IMG/VR virus record: IMGVR_UViG_3300043256_000305
Span: 1 to 41,518 of that record
Source of the DNA: a virus
Direction: 5' to 3' (one strand)
DNA length: 41,518 nucleotides
The translations under genes were made by a program, and so were the position numbers. The stretch's first letter is position 1. Each line of letters begins with the position of its first letter. The notes beneath the pieces are model-generated. The model was given only the letters and a program-made list of their open reading frames with translations, was not told the origin of the DNA and did no database searches. Positions 6,886 through 14,469 of this stretch are shown here, in pieces.

Positions 6886-7875
6886 ATGGCACAGGACGGA
6901 AAGAAGCTCGACGCGCCGGAGATCGGAGCGTTCCGCTACGGCACGATGACCGAAGCGGTGTTCGCCAAAAGCCAGTTCAAGCCCCAGGTCAAGCTGATCG
7001 GCGCTTGGGAGAGCGAGGGCCTCGGCTACTGGTACGCCCCGTGGAAGGCGGCGATCGCCCTAGCCCGCGCCGGCCTGCTCAACCAGGTGCCCGGCGACGG
7101 TAAGAAGTTCAACGCCGCGACCGGCTACCGATTCTGCATCTACCGGGTGCAGGGCGAGGACGACGCGCACGACTGGACTGCGATCGCCTACGACGCGCAG
7201 GGCCAGGAGCTCGCGCTCGGATCGTTCCCGGATCCGGTCGAACCGCAGGACGGCGCGCAGGCCGCGCCACCGCCGCCAGGGCAGCCAGGCGGCCCGTTGG
7301 TGGCCGGAACGCCCGGGCAGCCGGGCGCGCCCGTAGCGCCCCCGCCGCAGCTTTCGGGGCATCCGAGTTCGCCGAACACACCGCCGGTCGCGCCGGCGAC
7401 GAACGGCAGCGTGGCGTCGCAGCGCGAGGAGACGAACGGCAAGCGGCAGCGGCAGCTCGAGGCGAAGGTGGACGCCTTCTACGGCACCTGCCTCGCCGTG
7501 GCGGCCTACCAACAGGTGCGCGTATTCGGCAGGCCCTCGGCGGAGCTCGACCCGAGTGCGCTGCAGGCCGGCGCCGCCTCGGTGATGATCCGGCTCGAGA
7601 ACCTCGGCTACGATCCGCCGAGCGACCGCAGCCGGGCGTACCTCATGCGGCTATGGAAGCTCGATCACCAAATGTTCCCCGATCGCTGCCCGAATCCGGA
7701 GGCGGCAAAGCCGGCGGAGGAGAAGCCAAAGCGCCGGTCACGGGCGAAGCCGAAGGAGGAGAAGCCGGAGCCAGCGGATTCCGAGCCGGCGCCGGTCTCG
7801 ACGGTCCCCGGGGCGCAGTCGTTCGCCGACTCCCCCGAGGCGCTGGACGAGAACGGGGATGATCTCCCCTTCTAG
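6886..7875 (+). CDS. SSB-like protein with acidic DDLPF C-terminal tip
   Basis: 329 residues; SD AGGAGGAA before the ATG. The N-terminal 115 residues are a compact alpha/beta domain (start AFRYGTMTEAVF, later YRFCIYRVQG) of unrecognised family. A Pro/Gly/Gln linker (about 125-185), a helical domain (about 195-260) and a Lys/Pro/Glu tail follow. The protein ends DENGDDLPF, matching the extreme C-terminal tip of bacterial SSBs (DDxPF), which docks many repair and replication enzymes. The gene follows a Gam-like gene and precedes parB and replication genes. It is likely a single-strand DNA-binding or SSB-tip-mimicking protein; an OB fold could not be confirmed by eye. Confidence 0.65.
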   Translation: MAQDGKKLDAPEIGAFRYGTMTEAVFAKSQFKPQVKLIGAWESEGLGYWYAPWKAAIALARAGLLNQVPGDGKKFNAATGYRFCIYRVQGEDDAHDWTAIAYDAQGQELALGSFPDPVEPQDGAQAAPPPPGQPGGPLVAGTPGQPGAPVAPPPQLSGHPSSPNTPPVAPATNGSVASQREETNGKRQRQLEAKVDAFYGTCLAVAAYQQVRVFGRPSAELDPSALQAGAASVMIRLENLGYDPPSDRSRAYLMRLWKLDHQMFPDRCPNPEAAKPAEEKPKRRSRAKPKEEKPEPADSEPAPVSTVPGAQSFADSPEALDENGDDLPF

Positions 7876-7882
7876 GAAGTGG

Positions 7883-7911
7883 GCTGGCGGGGTAGTCACT
7901 ACCCCGCCGGC
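7883..7911 (+). terminator. strong hairpin after the SSB-like gene
   Basis: A perfect 10-bp stem GGCGGGGTAG / CTACCCCGCC with a 3-nt TCA loop, extended to 13 bp with one wobble, starts 8 bp after the stop codon. No T-run follows. The remaining 156 bp before parB show no convincing gene or RNA. Confidence 0.55.
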
Positions 7912-8067
7912 TCGGGCTCTCATGGGGGCGGCGCCGCGACGGGACCGCAAGGCCAGCGCGTTGGGTCTTTTGATCCGCTTGGAACGGGTCCGGCTTTTCG
8001 CCCGGCGCCCGCGCCGTAGGACCGCGATCGGCGTCGCCTCCTCAACGACCAACGTGGAGATGAAACG

Positions 8068-9495
8068 ATGACGACCACAGCAGAAGCATCTTTTGAGCTC
8101 GCCAAGACCCAGGCGGCCCGGGACGCCCTCGACCTCCGGATGATCCTGGTCGACGAGATCGTCGCCGACCCCGATCAGCCGCGTAAATACTTCGGCACTG
8201 AGAAACTCGACGAGCTAGCAGCGAGTCTCAAGCAGGAGCAGACAAGCGCGATCCGGGTCCGGCCGCGCGGCGCCGGTGAGAACTTCCCGCCTGAGATCAA
8301 GTGGGTCCTCATGCACGGCGAGCGCCGGCTCCGAGCCGCCGTGAGGGCCGAGATCCCGCGGCTCCGGGCCGAGGTCGCCTGGGACGTCGGGCACGGAGAC
8401 ACGGACGTGATCCTGCTCGAGCAGATCGCCGACAACCTGCAACACGAGGATCTCGGCGCCGTCGAGGAGGCGGCCGGAATCCGGCGCTATGCGAAGCTCT
8501 CGAAGCTCGGCACGCGGGAGATCGCCGCCCGGATCGGTAAGAACCAAATGTACGTGAGCCACGCGCTCGCCATGGAGAAGATGCCGGCCGACCTCGTGAA
8601 GCGGATCGAGCAAAACGCCCGGGGCGTCGGCGTCCCCGACGGCGAGCCATACGCGCTCACGTGGAAACACCTGCGGCAGCTCCTACGGCTCACGGACCAG
8701 CCGGAGCGACTCACCGAGACGTACAACGATGCGGTAATGGAACGCTCGACGGCGCGCGAGCTCGAGGCGGCGATTTCGTGGACGCTGGAGGAGATCGAGC
8801 GCGAACGCCAGCGGGTTGAGCGCGCGGAGGCGGAGGCGAATCGGGTGACCGAGGGCGGCAAGCCGGCGCCGGGACGCGATACCCTACCGACCCCGACGAG
8901 CCACCTTAGCGAGGAGCGCAAGCATGAGGCGCTCGAGGCCGCGCGCATGACGCGGGCCCGGAAGGATCTCATACGGGGGACCGTGCCGGCGATCGTCGCC
9001 GCGGTCGCGGTGATCGCGAAGGAGATCCGGCTACCGAAGGACCTTGCCCGCGTTGCCGCGGCACGAATCAGTGGATACGATGTGATGCAATCGGGTCGGT
9101 CGTCGACGACGTACGGCGAGAACATTGCCGCGCTCGTCGTGCCGGAGCTTCCGGGTAAATGGGGCTCGGTAAGCCTTGGCTCAGCGACGAACGCTGGCCG
9201 CTGGGCCAAGGACGACGAGGCCGGACGGCAGTGGCTCGCTCTCGCCTACTGGCTCGCGACCGAGACGAAGGGGCTCGACGCGGACCTCGACCGGCAGTCG
9301 AGGGACGTCCTCAAGGCGCGGGATCAGCAGGTCTCGAAGGTCGCGAAGGCGAAAACGACGAAGGCGGCGAAGGCCGCGCCGACCTGGGTGGACGCGCTCG
9401 TCTGCGCCCGGGATTTCTGCAATACGACGTTTCACATACAACAAGGCCACAAGGGTCGCCGGCCGAAGTACTGCTCGAAACACCGGAGCCGGTGA
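8068..9495 (+). CDS. parB: ParB-family DNA-binding protein
   Basis: 475 residues; SD GGAG 8 nt before the ATG. The N-terminal ParB domain shows the DPDQPRKYF start (about 34-42), the arginine box GERRLRA (84-90) that binds CTP in canonical ParB, and a NLQHEDL box (123-129). A helix-turn-helix (TREIAARIGKNQMYVSHAL, about 149-167) follows, as in Spo0J/ParB. The C-terminal 230 residues are unlike the usual dimerisation domain and end in a Cys/His cluster (CARDFC ... YCSKH), a likely zinc ribbon. No ParA is encoded in the window. A near-perfect parS lies 13 bp after the stop, so a DNA-clamp function is plausible. Confidence 0.85.
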   Translation: MTTTAEASFELAKTQAARDALDLRMILVDEIVADPDQPRKYFGTEKLDELAASLKQEQTSAIRVRPRGAGENFPPEIKWVLMHGERRLRAAVRAEIPRLRAEVAWDVGHGDTDVILLEQIADNLQHEDLGAVEEAAGIRRYAKLSKLGTREIAARIGKNQMYVSHALAMEKMPADLVKRIEQNARGVGVPDGEPYALTWKHLRQLLRLTDQPERLTETYNDAVMERSTARELEAAISWTLEEIERERQRVERAEAEANRVTEGGKPAPGRDTLPTPTSHLSEERKHEALEAARMTRARKDLIRGTVPAIVAAVAVIAKEIRLPKDLARVAAARISGYDVMQSGRSSTTYGENIAALVVPELPGKWGSVSLGSATNAGRWAKDDEAGRQWLALAYWLATETKGLDADLDRQSRDVLKARDQQVSKVAKAKTTKAAKAAPTWVDALVCARDFCNTTFHIQQGHKGRRPKYCSKHRSR

Positions 9496-9509
9496 TTAGG
9501 CGCGCCTAA
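9496..9509. repeat. 14-bp perfect palindrome next to parS
   Basis: TTAGGCGCGCCTAA directly after the parB stop and overlapping the outer arm of the parS-like site by two bases. Possible second operator half or part of the partition site. Confidence 0.5.
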
Positions 9510-9529
9510 GTGTTTCACGGGAAACACTT
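9508..9529. promoter_or_regulatory. parS-like centromere site
   Basis: The core TGTTTCACGGGAAACA (9511-9526) matches the widely conserved bacterial chromosomal parS TGTTTCACGTGAAACA at 15 of 16 positions. Perfect arms AAGTGTTTC and GAAACACTT flank the centre ACGG. It lies 15 bp downstream of parB. The arms plus the following TTTCTT could also act as an intrinsic terminator, but the AT-rich stem and exact parS arms in a GC-rich genome favour a ParB site. Confidence 0.75.
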
Positions 9530-9550
9530 TCTTACTCAAGGAGACGTAAA

Positions 9551-9997
9551 GTGAAACGAGTCACAAGGTTAGATCCGGCGGCCGACTTGCCGGCGCCGCC
9601 CTACGCGGCGCTCGAGCTCCATCAGGACCAGGTCCGGACCGGCCACCGGACGCCGCGCCGGCCCGGAGATCTGGCGCGCGACAAGTTCGAGGTAGCGGCC
9701 ACGTGGGAACGGGACGGTATGAATGGGCCCATCACCGAGGCCGCGAGCCTCACCCGGATCGCCCGCGCCTCGCTCACCGGCAAGAGCCCGCGGACGCGTC
9801 ACGGGCGCTGGCGGCGCGACCTCGAGTATCTCGAGATGGTACTCGCCGAGGCGATCAAGACGCTGCCGCCGGGCGACCTGCAGAAGTACGGCGACATGGT
9901 AGCCGACTGGCGCGCCCGGGAGCCGCTCGGAGTGCTCGGGCGCTACCTGGCGGCCCTGAGCCGGAAGCGGAGGCAGGCGCGTGAGCCGGCGCCGTAG
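9551..9997 (+). CDS. hypothetical protein downstream of parB
   Basis: 148 residues from a GTG with SD AAGGAG. The N-terminus is Pro/Arg-rich (RTGHRTPRRPGDLARDKFEV). A likely HTH-like middle region is followed by the helical DLEYLEMVLAEAIKTLP. The N-terminal half resembles small phage DNA-binding proteins but no family was recognised. It lies between parS and the replication promoter. Confidence 0.65.
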   Translation: MKRVTRLDPAADLPAPPYAALELHQDQVRTGHRTPRRPGDLARDKFEVAATWERDGMNGPITEAASLTRIARASLTGKSPRTRHGRWRRDLEYLEMVLAEAIKTLPPGDLQKYGDMVADWRAREPLGVLGRYLAALSRKRRQAREPAP

Positions 9998-10027
9998 TTG
10001 GCTTTCAGGGGCCCGTCGCGCTATTAT
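9998..10027 (+). promoter_or_regulatory. candidate promoter for the replication module
   Basis: TTGGCT and TATTAT separated by 18 bp. Transcription would start about 140 bp before the initiator gene and run through the structured leader at 10092-10162. Confidence 0.4.
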
Positions 10028-10091
10028 GCGGGGTCGACGCCGCCTCACGGACGTCGAAGCGGTCAAAATCGAAGTGGTCCCGTTCGTCGGT

Positions 10092-10162
10092 GGTCCCGTG
10101 TTCTCCTGGCTTTGCTGGGGCGCCGGGATTCGTGAGGCACCGGCGGCGGGACCTTTTCTTTT
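10092..10162 (+). terminator. intrinsic terminator / attenuator in the replication leader
   Basis: GGTCCCG (10092-10098) pairs with CGGGACC (10147-10153), with an inner CGCCGG/CCGGCG stem, directly followed by TTTTCTTTT, the best T-run in the window. A second GGTCCCG at 10076-10082, within a repeated GTGGTCCCGT, could compete for the same right arm. The start codon follows only 12 bp later, so this looks like leader attenuation of the initiator gene and not an end-of-operon terminator. Confidence 0.55.
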
Positions 10163-10174
10163 GGGCGGTACGTG

Positions 10175-10900
10175 ATGGCGATCCAAGTCATGACCGACGT
10201 CTGGCAGTACTCGAAGGCTGAAGGCACCCGGCTCCTCGTTCTCCTCGCCCTAGCCGACGCCGCCGATCGGGAGACGCGGCTCGCCTTCCCCGGCATCAAG
10301 CGGATCGGCGAGTACGCCCGCGTGAACAAACGGCAGACGCTGGCCCATATCAAGGCGCTGATCGAGATGGGTGAACTCTGCCGGATCAAGCCGGCGCGCG
10401 GCCAACGCCGGGCCGAGTACGAGGTATTGATCGGCGAGAAGAAGGGTGCGGTGCAGGCCACCCATGATCCGGAAAGTAGGGTGCGCTCCGATGTAGCTGT
10501 AGGGTGCAGCCCAGCGCAAAGTAGGGTGCAGTCCAGCGTCGATCCCATTATAGAACCGTCAACGGAACCGTCTACGGAACCCCCTGCGCCGCCTACCGCC
10601 GGCGCCGGCGAAAACGGGACGACCTGGATGACGCCGTTCATGGACCTACACCTCGAGATTCTTGGCGGCAGGATGAACGCCGGCAAGTGGGTCCGAACGT
10701 TTCGGCCGCTGCTCAACGAACGTGGTGTGATCGCGGTGCTCTCCGCACAGCGGACCTATCTGGAGAACCTTAAGGCGGCTGGTCGGCAGGACTTCCTCGA
10801 CTACAACAAGATGGCCGAGTCGTTCGGCACGTGGCTGGCCCCGCAGCAGAAGCCGGGCCGGCCGACGCGCCGGATCCGCGGGAAGGACTTTAACGCATGA
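10175..10900 (+). CDS. winged-helix replication initiator (lambda O-like)
   Basis: 241 residues from the ATG at 10175; a GTG at 10172 is an alternative and the SD is weak. Residues about 5-85 form a winged helix of the HTH_36 type: LLVLLALADAADRE, then FPGIKRIGEYARVNKRQTL and HIKALIEMGEL. A Ser/Pro/Glu linker (about 95-145) separates it from a C-terminal helical domain (MTPFMDLHLEILGG to the end). This matches phage initiators that bind origin iterons with the N-terminus and recruit the helicase loader with the C-terminus. The linker-coding DNA holds iteron-like repeats, and a loader ATPase is encoded downstream. Confidence 0.8.
   Translation: MAIQVMTDVWQYSKAEGTRLLVLLALADAADRETRLAFPGIKRIGEYARVNKRQTLAHIKALIEMGELCRIKPARGQRRAEYEVLIGEKKGAVQATHDPESRVRSDVAVGCSPAQSRVQSSVDPIIEPSTEPSTEPPAPPTAGAGENGTTWMTPFMDLHLEILGGRMNAGKWVRTFRPLLNERGVIAVLSAQRTYLENLKAAGRQDFLDYNKMAESFGTWLAPQQKPGRPTRRIRGKDFNA
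10443..10538 (+). repeat. iteron-like repeats inside the initiator gene (candidate origin)
   Basis: GTAGGGTGC occurs at 10476, 10499 and 10521, 23 and 22 bp apart (about two helical turns). The last two copies extend to GTAGGGTGCAGYCCAGCG. A diverged AGGGTGC lies at 10443. The middle copy is in a different codon frame from the other two, so the conservation is at DNA level. CATTATAGAA follows downstream. The arrangement mirrors the lambda origin within gene O. Confidence 0.7.
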
Positions 10901-11121
10901 ACACGAGAGAGGCGCTGGAGAAGTTTGTAGTTGTTGGCGGCCCTGTGGTGGGCATGGTAAACGCCAACGATTTCACCCCCATCCTTGAGAAGGGCTTGCG
11001 GTCGTCTGCAGAAGAAATGGCGGCACTTATAGCTGAGCAACAAACCGGAGCGTTGGGAGATACCGATGCATTGATTGACAAGTGCATCACCGCTGGTATA
11101 GCGGCAATGGTGGAGCAATGA
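10897..11121 (+). CDS. small hypothetical protein, lower GC
   Basis: 74 residues; ATG overlaps the initiator stop and its stop overlaps the loader start. Codon use is visibly more AT-rich than both neighbours (for example TTT, GTA, GTT, CTT, ATA), suggesting separate acquisition. The sequence is small and helical (SSAEEMAALIAEQQTGAL) with no recognised family. Its position between initiator and loader suggests a replication accessory role only by context. Confidence 0.65.
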   Translation: MNTREALEKFVVVGGPVVGMVNANDFTPILEKGLRSSAEEMAALIAEQQTGALGDTDALIDKCITAGIAAMVEQ

Positions 11122-12668
11122 CCGACGCGATCTACTGCCCGCTGGGCAACGTCGACGGTTGCGAGGTCCGCGACGGCTCCGGGACGTGCGAGGCCGTACG
11201 GAACGGCAACGTCAAGGACGGCACCGCCCGGGTCTGTGCTGGCTACGGCGCGGTGCTCTGCGCCAAGGCGTTCGAGCGTTGGGAGGCCGACGGTCGCCGC
11301 GATGCTGGCGCCAGCCGGCCGCTCAACCACTCGCCGCGCCCGACGCCGCCGGAGAGAGACCCACAAAACCGCTGGATGGATCCGGCGATCGCCACGGTGC
11401 CGGGGAACTTCGGCGCCTGGGAGATCTACGCCGACGACGAGGCGGACCGGGCTCGGCAGCGGGAGGTCCGCGACCACGTCGAGAGGATGATCGAGCGGTA
11501 CGGGGTGGCGTGGGATTCGCCTAACCTGGTATTCCAGGGCGCGCCGGGCACCGGCAAGACGCTGCTCGCGCGGATCGCCGGTCGCGTAGCGAGCGACGCC
11601 GGCAGGCGGGTGCGGTTCGTCGTATTCCGCGACCTGCTGCTCGGCGTGAAGGCGACGCGGGACTCCTCGAGCCAGGCGGCCGAGGACGCGATCCTGCAGC
11701 CGTTCAAGGACGCCGACCTGCTGGTCCTCGACGACGTGCGGCCGGTGTTCGACAGCCAGGACGACGAGAACATCGCCGACGACCTGTTCAAGGCCCGCTA
11801 TGGCGAGGACCGCGGGACGAAGCGCCGGCCGACGATCGTCACCACCAACCTCTCGCGCGGCGAGCTCAACGACGTGATCGGCGAGGCCGCCATGCGCCGG
11901 CTGCTCTGCGACGGCGAGGTCAACCGCCAGATATTCGCCTGGAAGCCCTGGCGCACCGAGGCCGTGGAGTCCGTGCCGACCGGGCACTGGAGCGAGGGGC
12001 CGTTCTGCCTGTTCGACGTCGAGACGACCGACGCCGACCCGAAGACGGCGCGGATCGTTCAGGCCTCCTTCATCGTGCAGAATCCGGACGGCTCGGCCGG
12101 CCGCGGATCCTATACGGCACTCGTCAACCCGGGCGCGCCGATCTCCGAGGAGGCGACGGCGGTCCACGGCATCACGCAGGCCCAGGTCGAGAAGGATGGG
12201 GTGGCGCCGATCGACGCGCTCGGCGAGCTGACGAAGCGGTTCCAGCGCGCGGCGGAGAGGGGTTATCCGGTCGTGATCTACAACGTGCCGTTCGACTGGC
12301 CGGTCTACGAGCGGGAGTGCCAGCGCCACAACATAGGCGGGCCGATCTCGCGGCCGCGGTTCATCGACCCGCTCCTGATCGACCGCAAGGTCGACAAGTA
12401 CCGCAAGGGCAGCCGGACGCTGGCGGCCGCCGTCAAGCACTACCTGGGCCACGAGTTCAAGGCGCACAACGCCGAGGCCGACGCGCTCGAGATGGGGCTC
12501 CTGGTGCGCGAGATGGTGCGGCGCTATCCGGTACTGCAGCGGCCGACGCTCGACGAGTTGCAGGACTTACAGCGCAAGTGGTGGGCGACGTGGAGAGCCG
12601 GGTTCAACGAATTTCAGCAGGGACCGAAGGGCAAGGGCTACGTCAACGAGGAGGAATGGCCGGTATGA
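11118..12668 (+). CDS. helicase-loader-type AAA+ ATPase fused to DnaQ-like 3'-5' exonuclease
   Basis: 516 residues; the ATG overlaps the previous stop. The N-terminus (7-48) has five cysteines, a possible zinc site. A DnaC/IstB-like ATPase follows: Walker A GAPGTGKT (141-148), Walker B LLVLDD (201-206), sensor-1 TTN (242-244). From about 295 a DEDD exonuclease domain begins: ExoI FDVETT (D300, E302), ExoII YNVPFD (N389, D393), ExoIII HNAEAD (H450, D455). All catalytic residues are present, so both parts look active. The ATPase probably loads a replicative helicase, presumably the host's, since none is encoded in the window. The nuclease could proofread or trim ends. The fusion is unusual and reads through without any stop. 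Confidence 0.85.
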   Translation: MTDAIYCPLGNVDGCEVRDGSGTCEAVRNGNVKDGTARVCAGYGAVLCAKAFERWEADGRRDAGASRPLNHSPRPTPPERDPQNRWMDPAIATVPGNFGAWEIYADDEADRARQREVRDHVERMIERYGVAWDSPNLVFQGAPGTGKTLLARIAGRVASDAGRRVRFVVFRDLLLGVKATRDSSSQAAEDAILQPFKDADLLVLDDVRPVFDSQDDENIADDLFKARYGEDRGTKRRPTIVTTNLSRGELNDVIGEAAMRRLLCDGEVNRQIFAWKPWRTEAVESVPTGHWSEGPFCLFDVETTDADPKTARIVQASFIVQNPDGSAGRGSYTALVNPGAPISEEATAVHGITQAQVEKDGVAPIDALGELTKRFQRAAERGYPVVIYNVPFDWPVYERECQRHNIGGPISRPRFIDPLLIDRKVDKYRKGSRTLAAAVKHYLGHEFKAHNAEADALEMGLLVREMVRRYPVLQRPTLDELQDLQRKWWATWRAGFNEFQQGPKGKGYVNEEEWPV

Positions 12669-13051
12669 GCTGCAAGGATTGCGGGGGCGCGCGTCCATGC
12701 CTTAAGTGCGCTCCCTCCATGTGGTATCCCGCGCCCTCCGGGAGCCGCGCCGCGGTGATGGAAGCTTTGGCTCGGCGGGTGCCGCGCTGTAAGGGTTGCG
12801 GCAAGGAGATGCGGCCGCTGTGCCGGACCTGCGTGGCCTGCGCTTATCGAATTAGTTCTCACAAACTAATCGTCGCTGGCCTACGGGCAGCGATCGCCGA
12901 CCACGGACCCATCACGAGGTCCTTGATCGGGAGCGCGGCGAAGCGGATTGAGTCGATGATCGAGGCGCAACTACGGGATGAGATCGCACGCAATGCATTC
13001 GGTGCGTCGCGCACCGGGAACCAGCGAGACTATCGTGGCGACAAAGATTGA
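12665..13051 (+). CDS. cysteine-rich zinc-binding protein
   Basis: 128 residues; ATGA overlap with the loader-exonuclease gene. The N-terminal 55 residues carry CKDCGGARPCLKC, then CKGCGKEM and CRTCVAC, enough cysteines for two zinc sites. The C-terminal half is helical (HKLIVAGLRAAIADHG, IESMIEAQLRDEIAR). It may bind nucleic acid or act as a protein adaptor in replication. Family not recognised. Confidence 0.7.
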   Translation: MSCKDCGGARPCLKCAPSMWYPAPSGSRAAVMEALARRVPRCKGCGKEMRPLCRTCVACAYRISSHKLIVAGLRAAIADHGPITRSLIGSAAKRIESMIEAQLRDEIARNAFGASRTGNQRDYRGDKD

Positions 13052-13214
13052 GATCATCGGTCATTGGCTTTATCGACGCTATGCGACGAAGGGCGTCGAC
13101 CGACCTTGGAATTTGCTGGGTGGTAGGGTGAAGCATTCGTGGCTCAACGACGCGCAGGGGATATTGGATGCCGTGAGCGCGTGGGAGGAGGAACTCGAAG
13201 ATGCTGAGAGATAA
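13035..13214 (+). CDS. small hypothetical protein
   Basis: 59 residues from a GTG at 13035, chosen because it overlaps the previous gene only slightly; in-frame ATGs at 12978 and 12993 are alternatives. The sequence has IEIIGHWLYRRYATKGV and a C-terminal acidic helix SAWEEELEDAER. It overlaps the next gene by 14 bp, supplying that gene's GAGGAGG SD. Function unknown. Confidence 0.55.
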   Translation: MATKIEIIGHWLYRRYATKGVDRPWNLLGGRVKHSWLNDAQGILDAVSAWEEELEDAER

Positions 13215-14469
13215 CCAGACCCGGACGCCGCCGCACGGCGACCCGCTGATGGGCGGCGCCGCGACCGCGCGCGCGATGGCGGGTCCGGAGATCCCGCACA
13301 ACGAGGCCGGCGTGCCGCTCATACCGGGAGTTCTTACCGCTGCTGAGGTGATCGCCGGCACGCCGGCCTTCGCTCTACGGCCGCGACCCGGGGTAATGAG
13401 GACCGGGTATATCGAGCCGACCATGCGCGCCCGCGACCTGTCTCTCGAGGCTCAGCGCCCGCCGGGTTCGCTCCCGTGCCACATCGAGCGGGCCGCGCGG
13501 CAGGCATACGCGGCTGGCCATCGGGACGGCGTCGCCTGCTATTCCGAAAAACAGGGCAAGTTCCTTCGCGACGAGTGCGACGACGAGCACGGCGTCGACG
13601 CGTTCCGCGAGTCGCTGCAGCGCGACGCCGACGAGGCCGTTAAGGCCGTACGTCCCGACGCTGCGCCCCCAAAGGAGACGTTGCACGAAGCAGCCAAGGG
13701 TGTAATGGCTGAGTTGGATAAGGTCAACAAGGCTAGCGTTACAGAGGCGGACCTCGACCGCTGGCATGAACGTCTCGAAGATGCGCTGGAACCCATGTCC
13801 CCAACCCTCAGAAGTTTGCTAGGTGCCGCACCCGACATGACGCATGGTGTGGAGTCGGTAGAGTATGTTCGGAGAAAGCGCGAGGAGTTGGCTGCGCCCC
13901 CAAAGGAGGTGCGGCTTGACGAAGGGCCGGTCCCCGTGACGTTTGAGACTCAGAAGCTACCGAAACGGGGTGGCCCACCCCCAGACGCTTTGCGGGAGGC
14001 GCTGTTGGCCCATGAAAACAAAGTCGTAGATATGACGTTGGCCTGTGGCGAGAAGTTGGAGCACGTTTATCGCATGACCGCGATTGTCCGCAAGTCGCGG
14101 GAAGCCCTCTTAGCCCTCGCCATCTCTCCCTCAGACGCCGCGCCCGTAGCGCTGATGAAGCAAATCCATGACGTGCTCTTAGCCGTTGAACCTTTTATAG
14201 AATTTGAGGAGCCTGATGTTTCTGCTGTAGCACTACGGAGCGAAGTTGTTAGCCTGACCCATCTGCTCGCAAATCGAATGTCTGCCCACCCCGAGGACGC
14301 GCCAGGAGGACCGTGGGAAGCGTGGGAGCTTGTCACTGGAGGTTGGAAAGTCGGGCATAAAACCAGCGGCGCTGCGCCACTTCCGTATACAGAAGCCGAA
14401 GCCATCGCCGTCCGTGACGCACTCAACTCCCTTAAGGGAGACGCACCCACAGAGGGAGACGAGACATGA
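13201..14469 (+). CDS. large accessory protein, unknown; mosaic composition
   Basis: 422 residues; strong SD GAGGAGG before ATG. The N-terminal 145 residues are GC-rich like the genome, with a predicted helix HIERAARQAYAAGHRDG. From about residue 150 on, base composition drops and codons become AT-richer. The peptide AAPPKE recurs at two places (encoded by an identical 18-bp stretch at 13660 and 13891). The C-terminal end (EAWELVTGGWKVGHKTSG, then YTEAEAIAVRDALN) resembles small phage domains where a W-x-V-G-like sheet is followed by a helix. No enzyme motif was found; it looks like a composite gene. Confidence 0.65.
   Translation: MLRDNQTRTPPHGDPLMGGAATARAMAGPEIPHNEAGVPLIPGVLTAAEVIAGTPAFALRPRPGVMRTGYIEPTMRARDLSLEAQRPPGSLPCHIERAARQAYAAGHRDGVACYSEKQGKFLRDECDDEHGVDAFRESLQRDADEAVKAVRPDAAPPKETLHEAAKGVMAELDKVNKASVTEADLDRWHERLEDALEPMSPTLRSLLGAAPDMTHGVESVEYVRRKREELAAPPKEVRLDEGPVPVTFETQKLPKRGGPPPDALREALLAHENKVVDMTLACGEKLEHVYRMTAIVRKSREALLALAISPSDAAPVALMKQIHDVLLAVEPFIEFEEPDVSAVALRSEVVSLTHLLANRMSAHPEDAPGGPWEAWELVTGGWKVGHKTSGAAPLPYTEAEAIAVRDALNSLKGDAPTEGDET

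Noticed and set aside
7921-8060. Structured RNA between the SSB-like gene and parB
   Set aside because: The stretch is GC-rich with short possible stems, but no consistent fold, known RNA motif or promoter was found.
7859-8071. 70-residue frame between the SSB-like gene and parB
   Set aside because: It runs through the strong hairpin at 7883-7911, starts inside the previous gene and has an Arg-rich random-looking sequence.
9508-9529. Intrinsic terminator as the sole explanation of the parB-distal palindrome
   Set aside because: A short T-rich stretch follows, but the stem is AT-rich and matches parS at 15 of 16 bases next to parB. A dual role remains possible.
9981-10175. 64-residue frame from GTG between the 9551 gene and the initiator
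   Set aside because: It overlaps a promoter-like sequence, two direct repeats and the hairpin with T-run; the translation looks random and lacks an SD.
10890-12467. 525-residue minus-strand frame opposite the loader-exonuclease gene
   Set aside because: Composition artefact; the plus strand has complete ATPase and exonuclease motifs.
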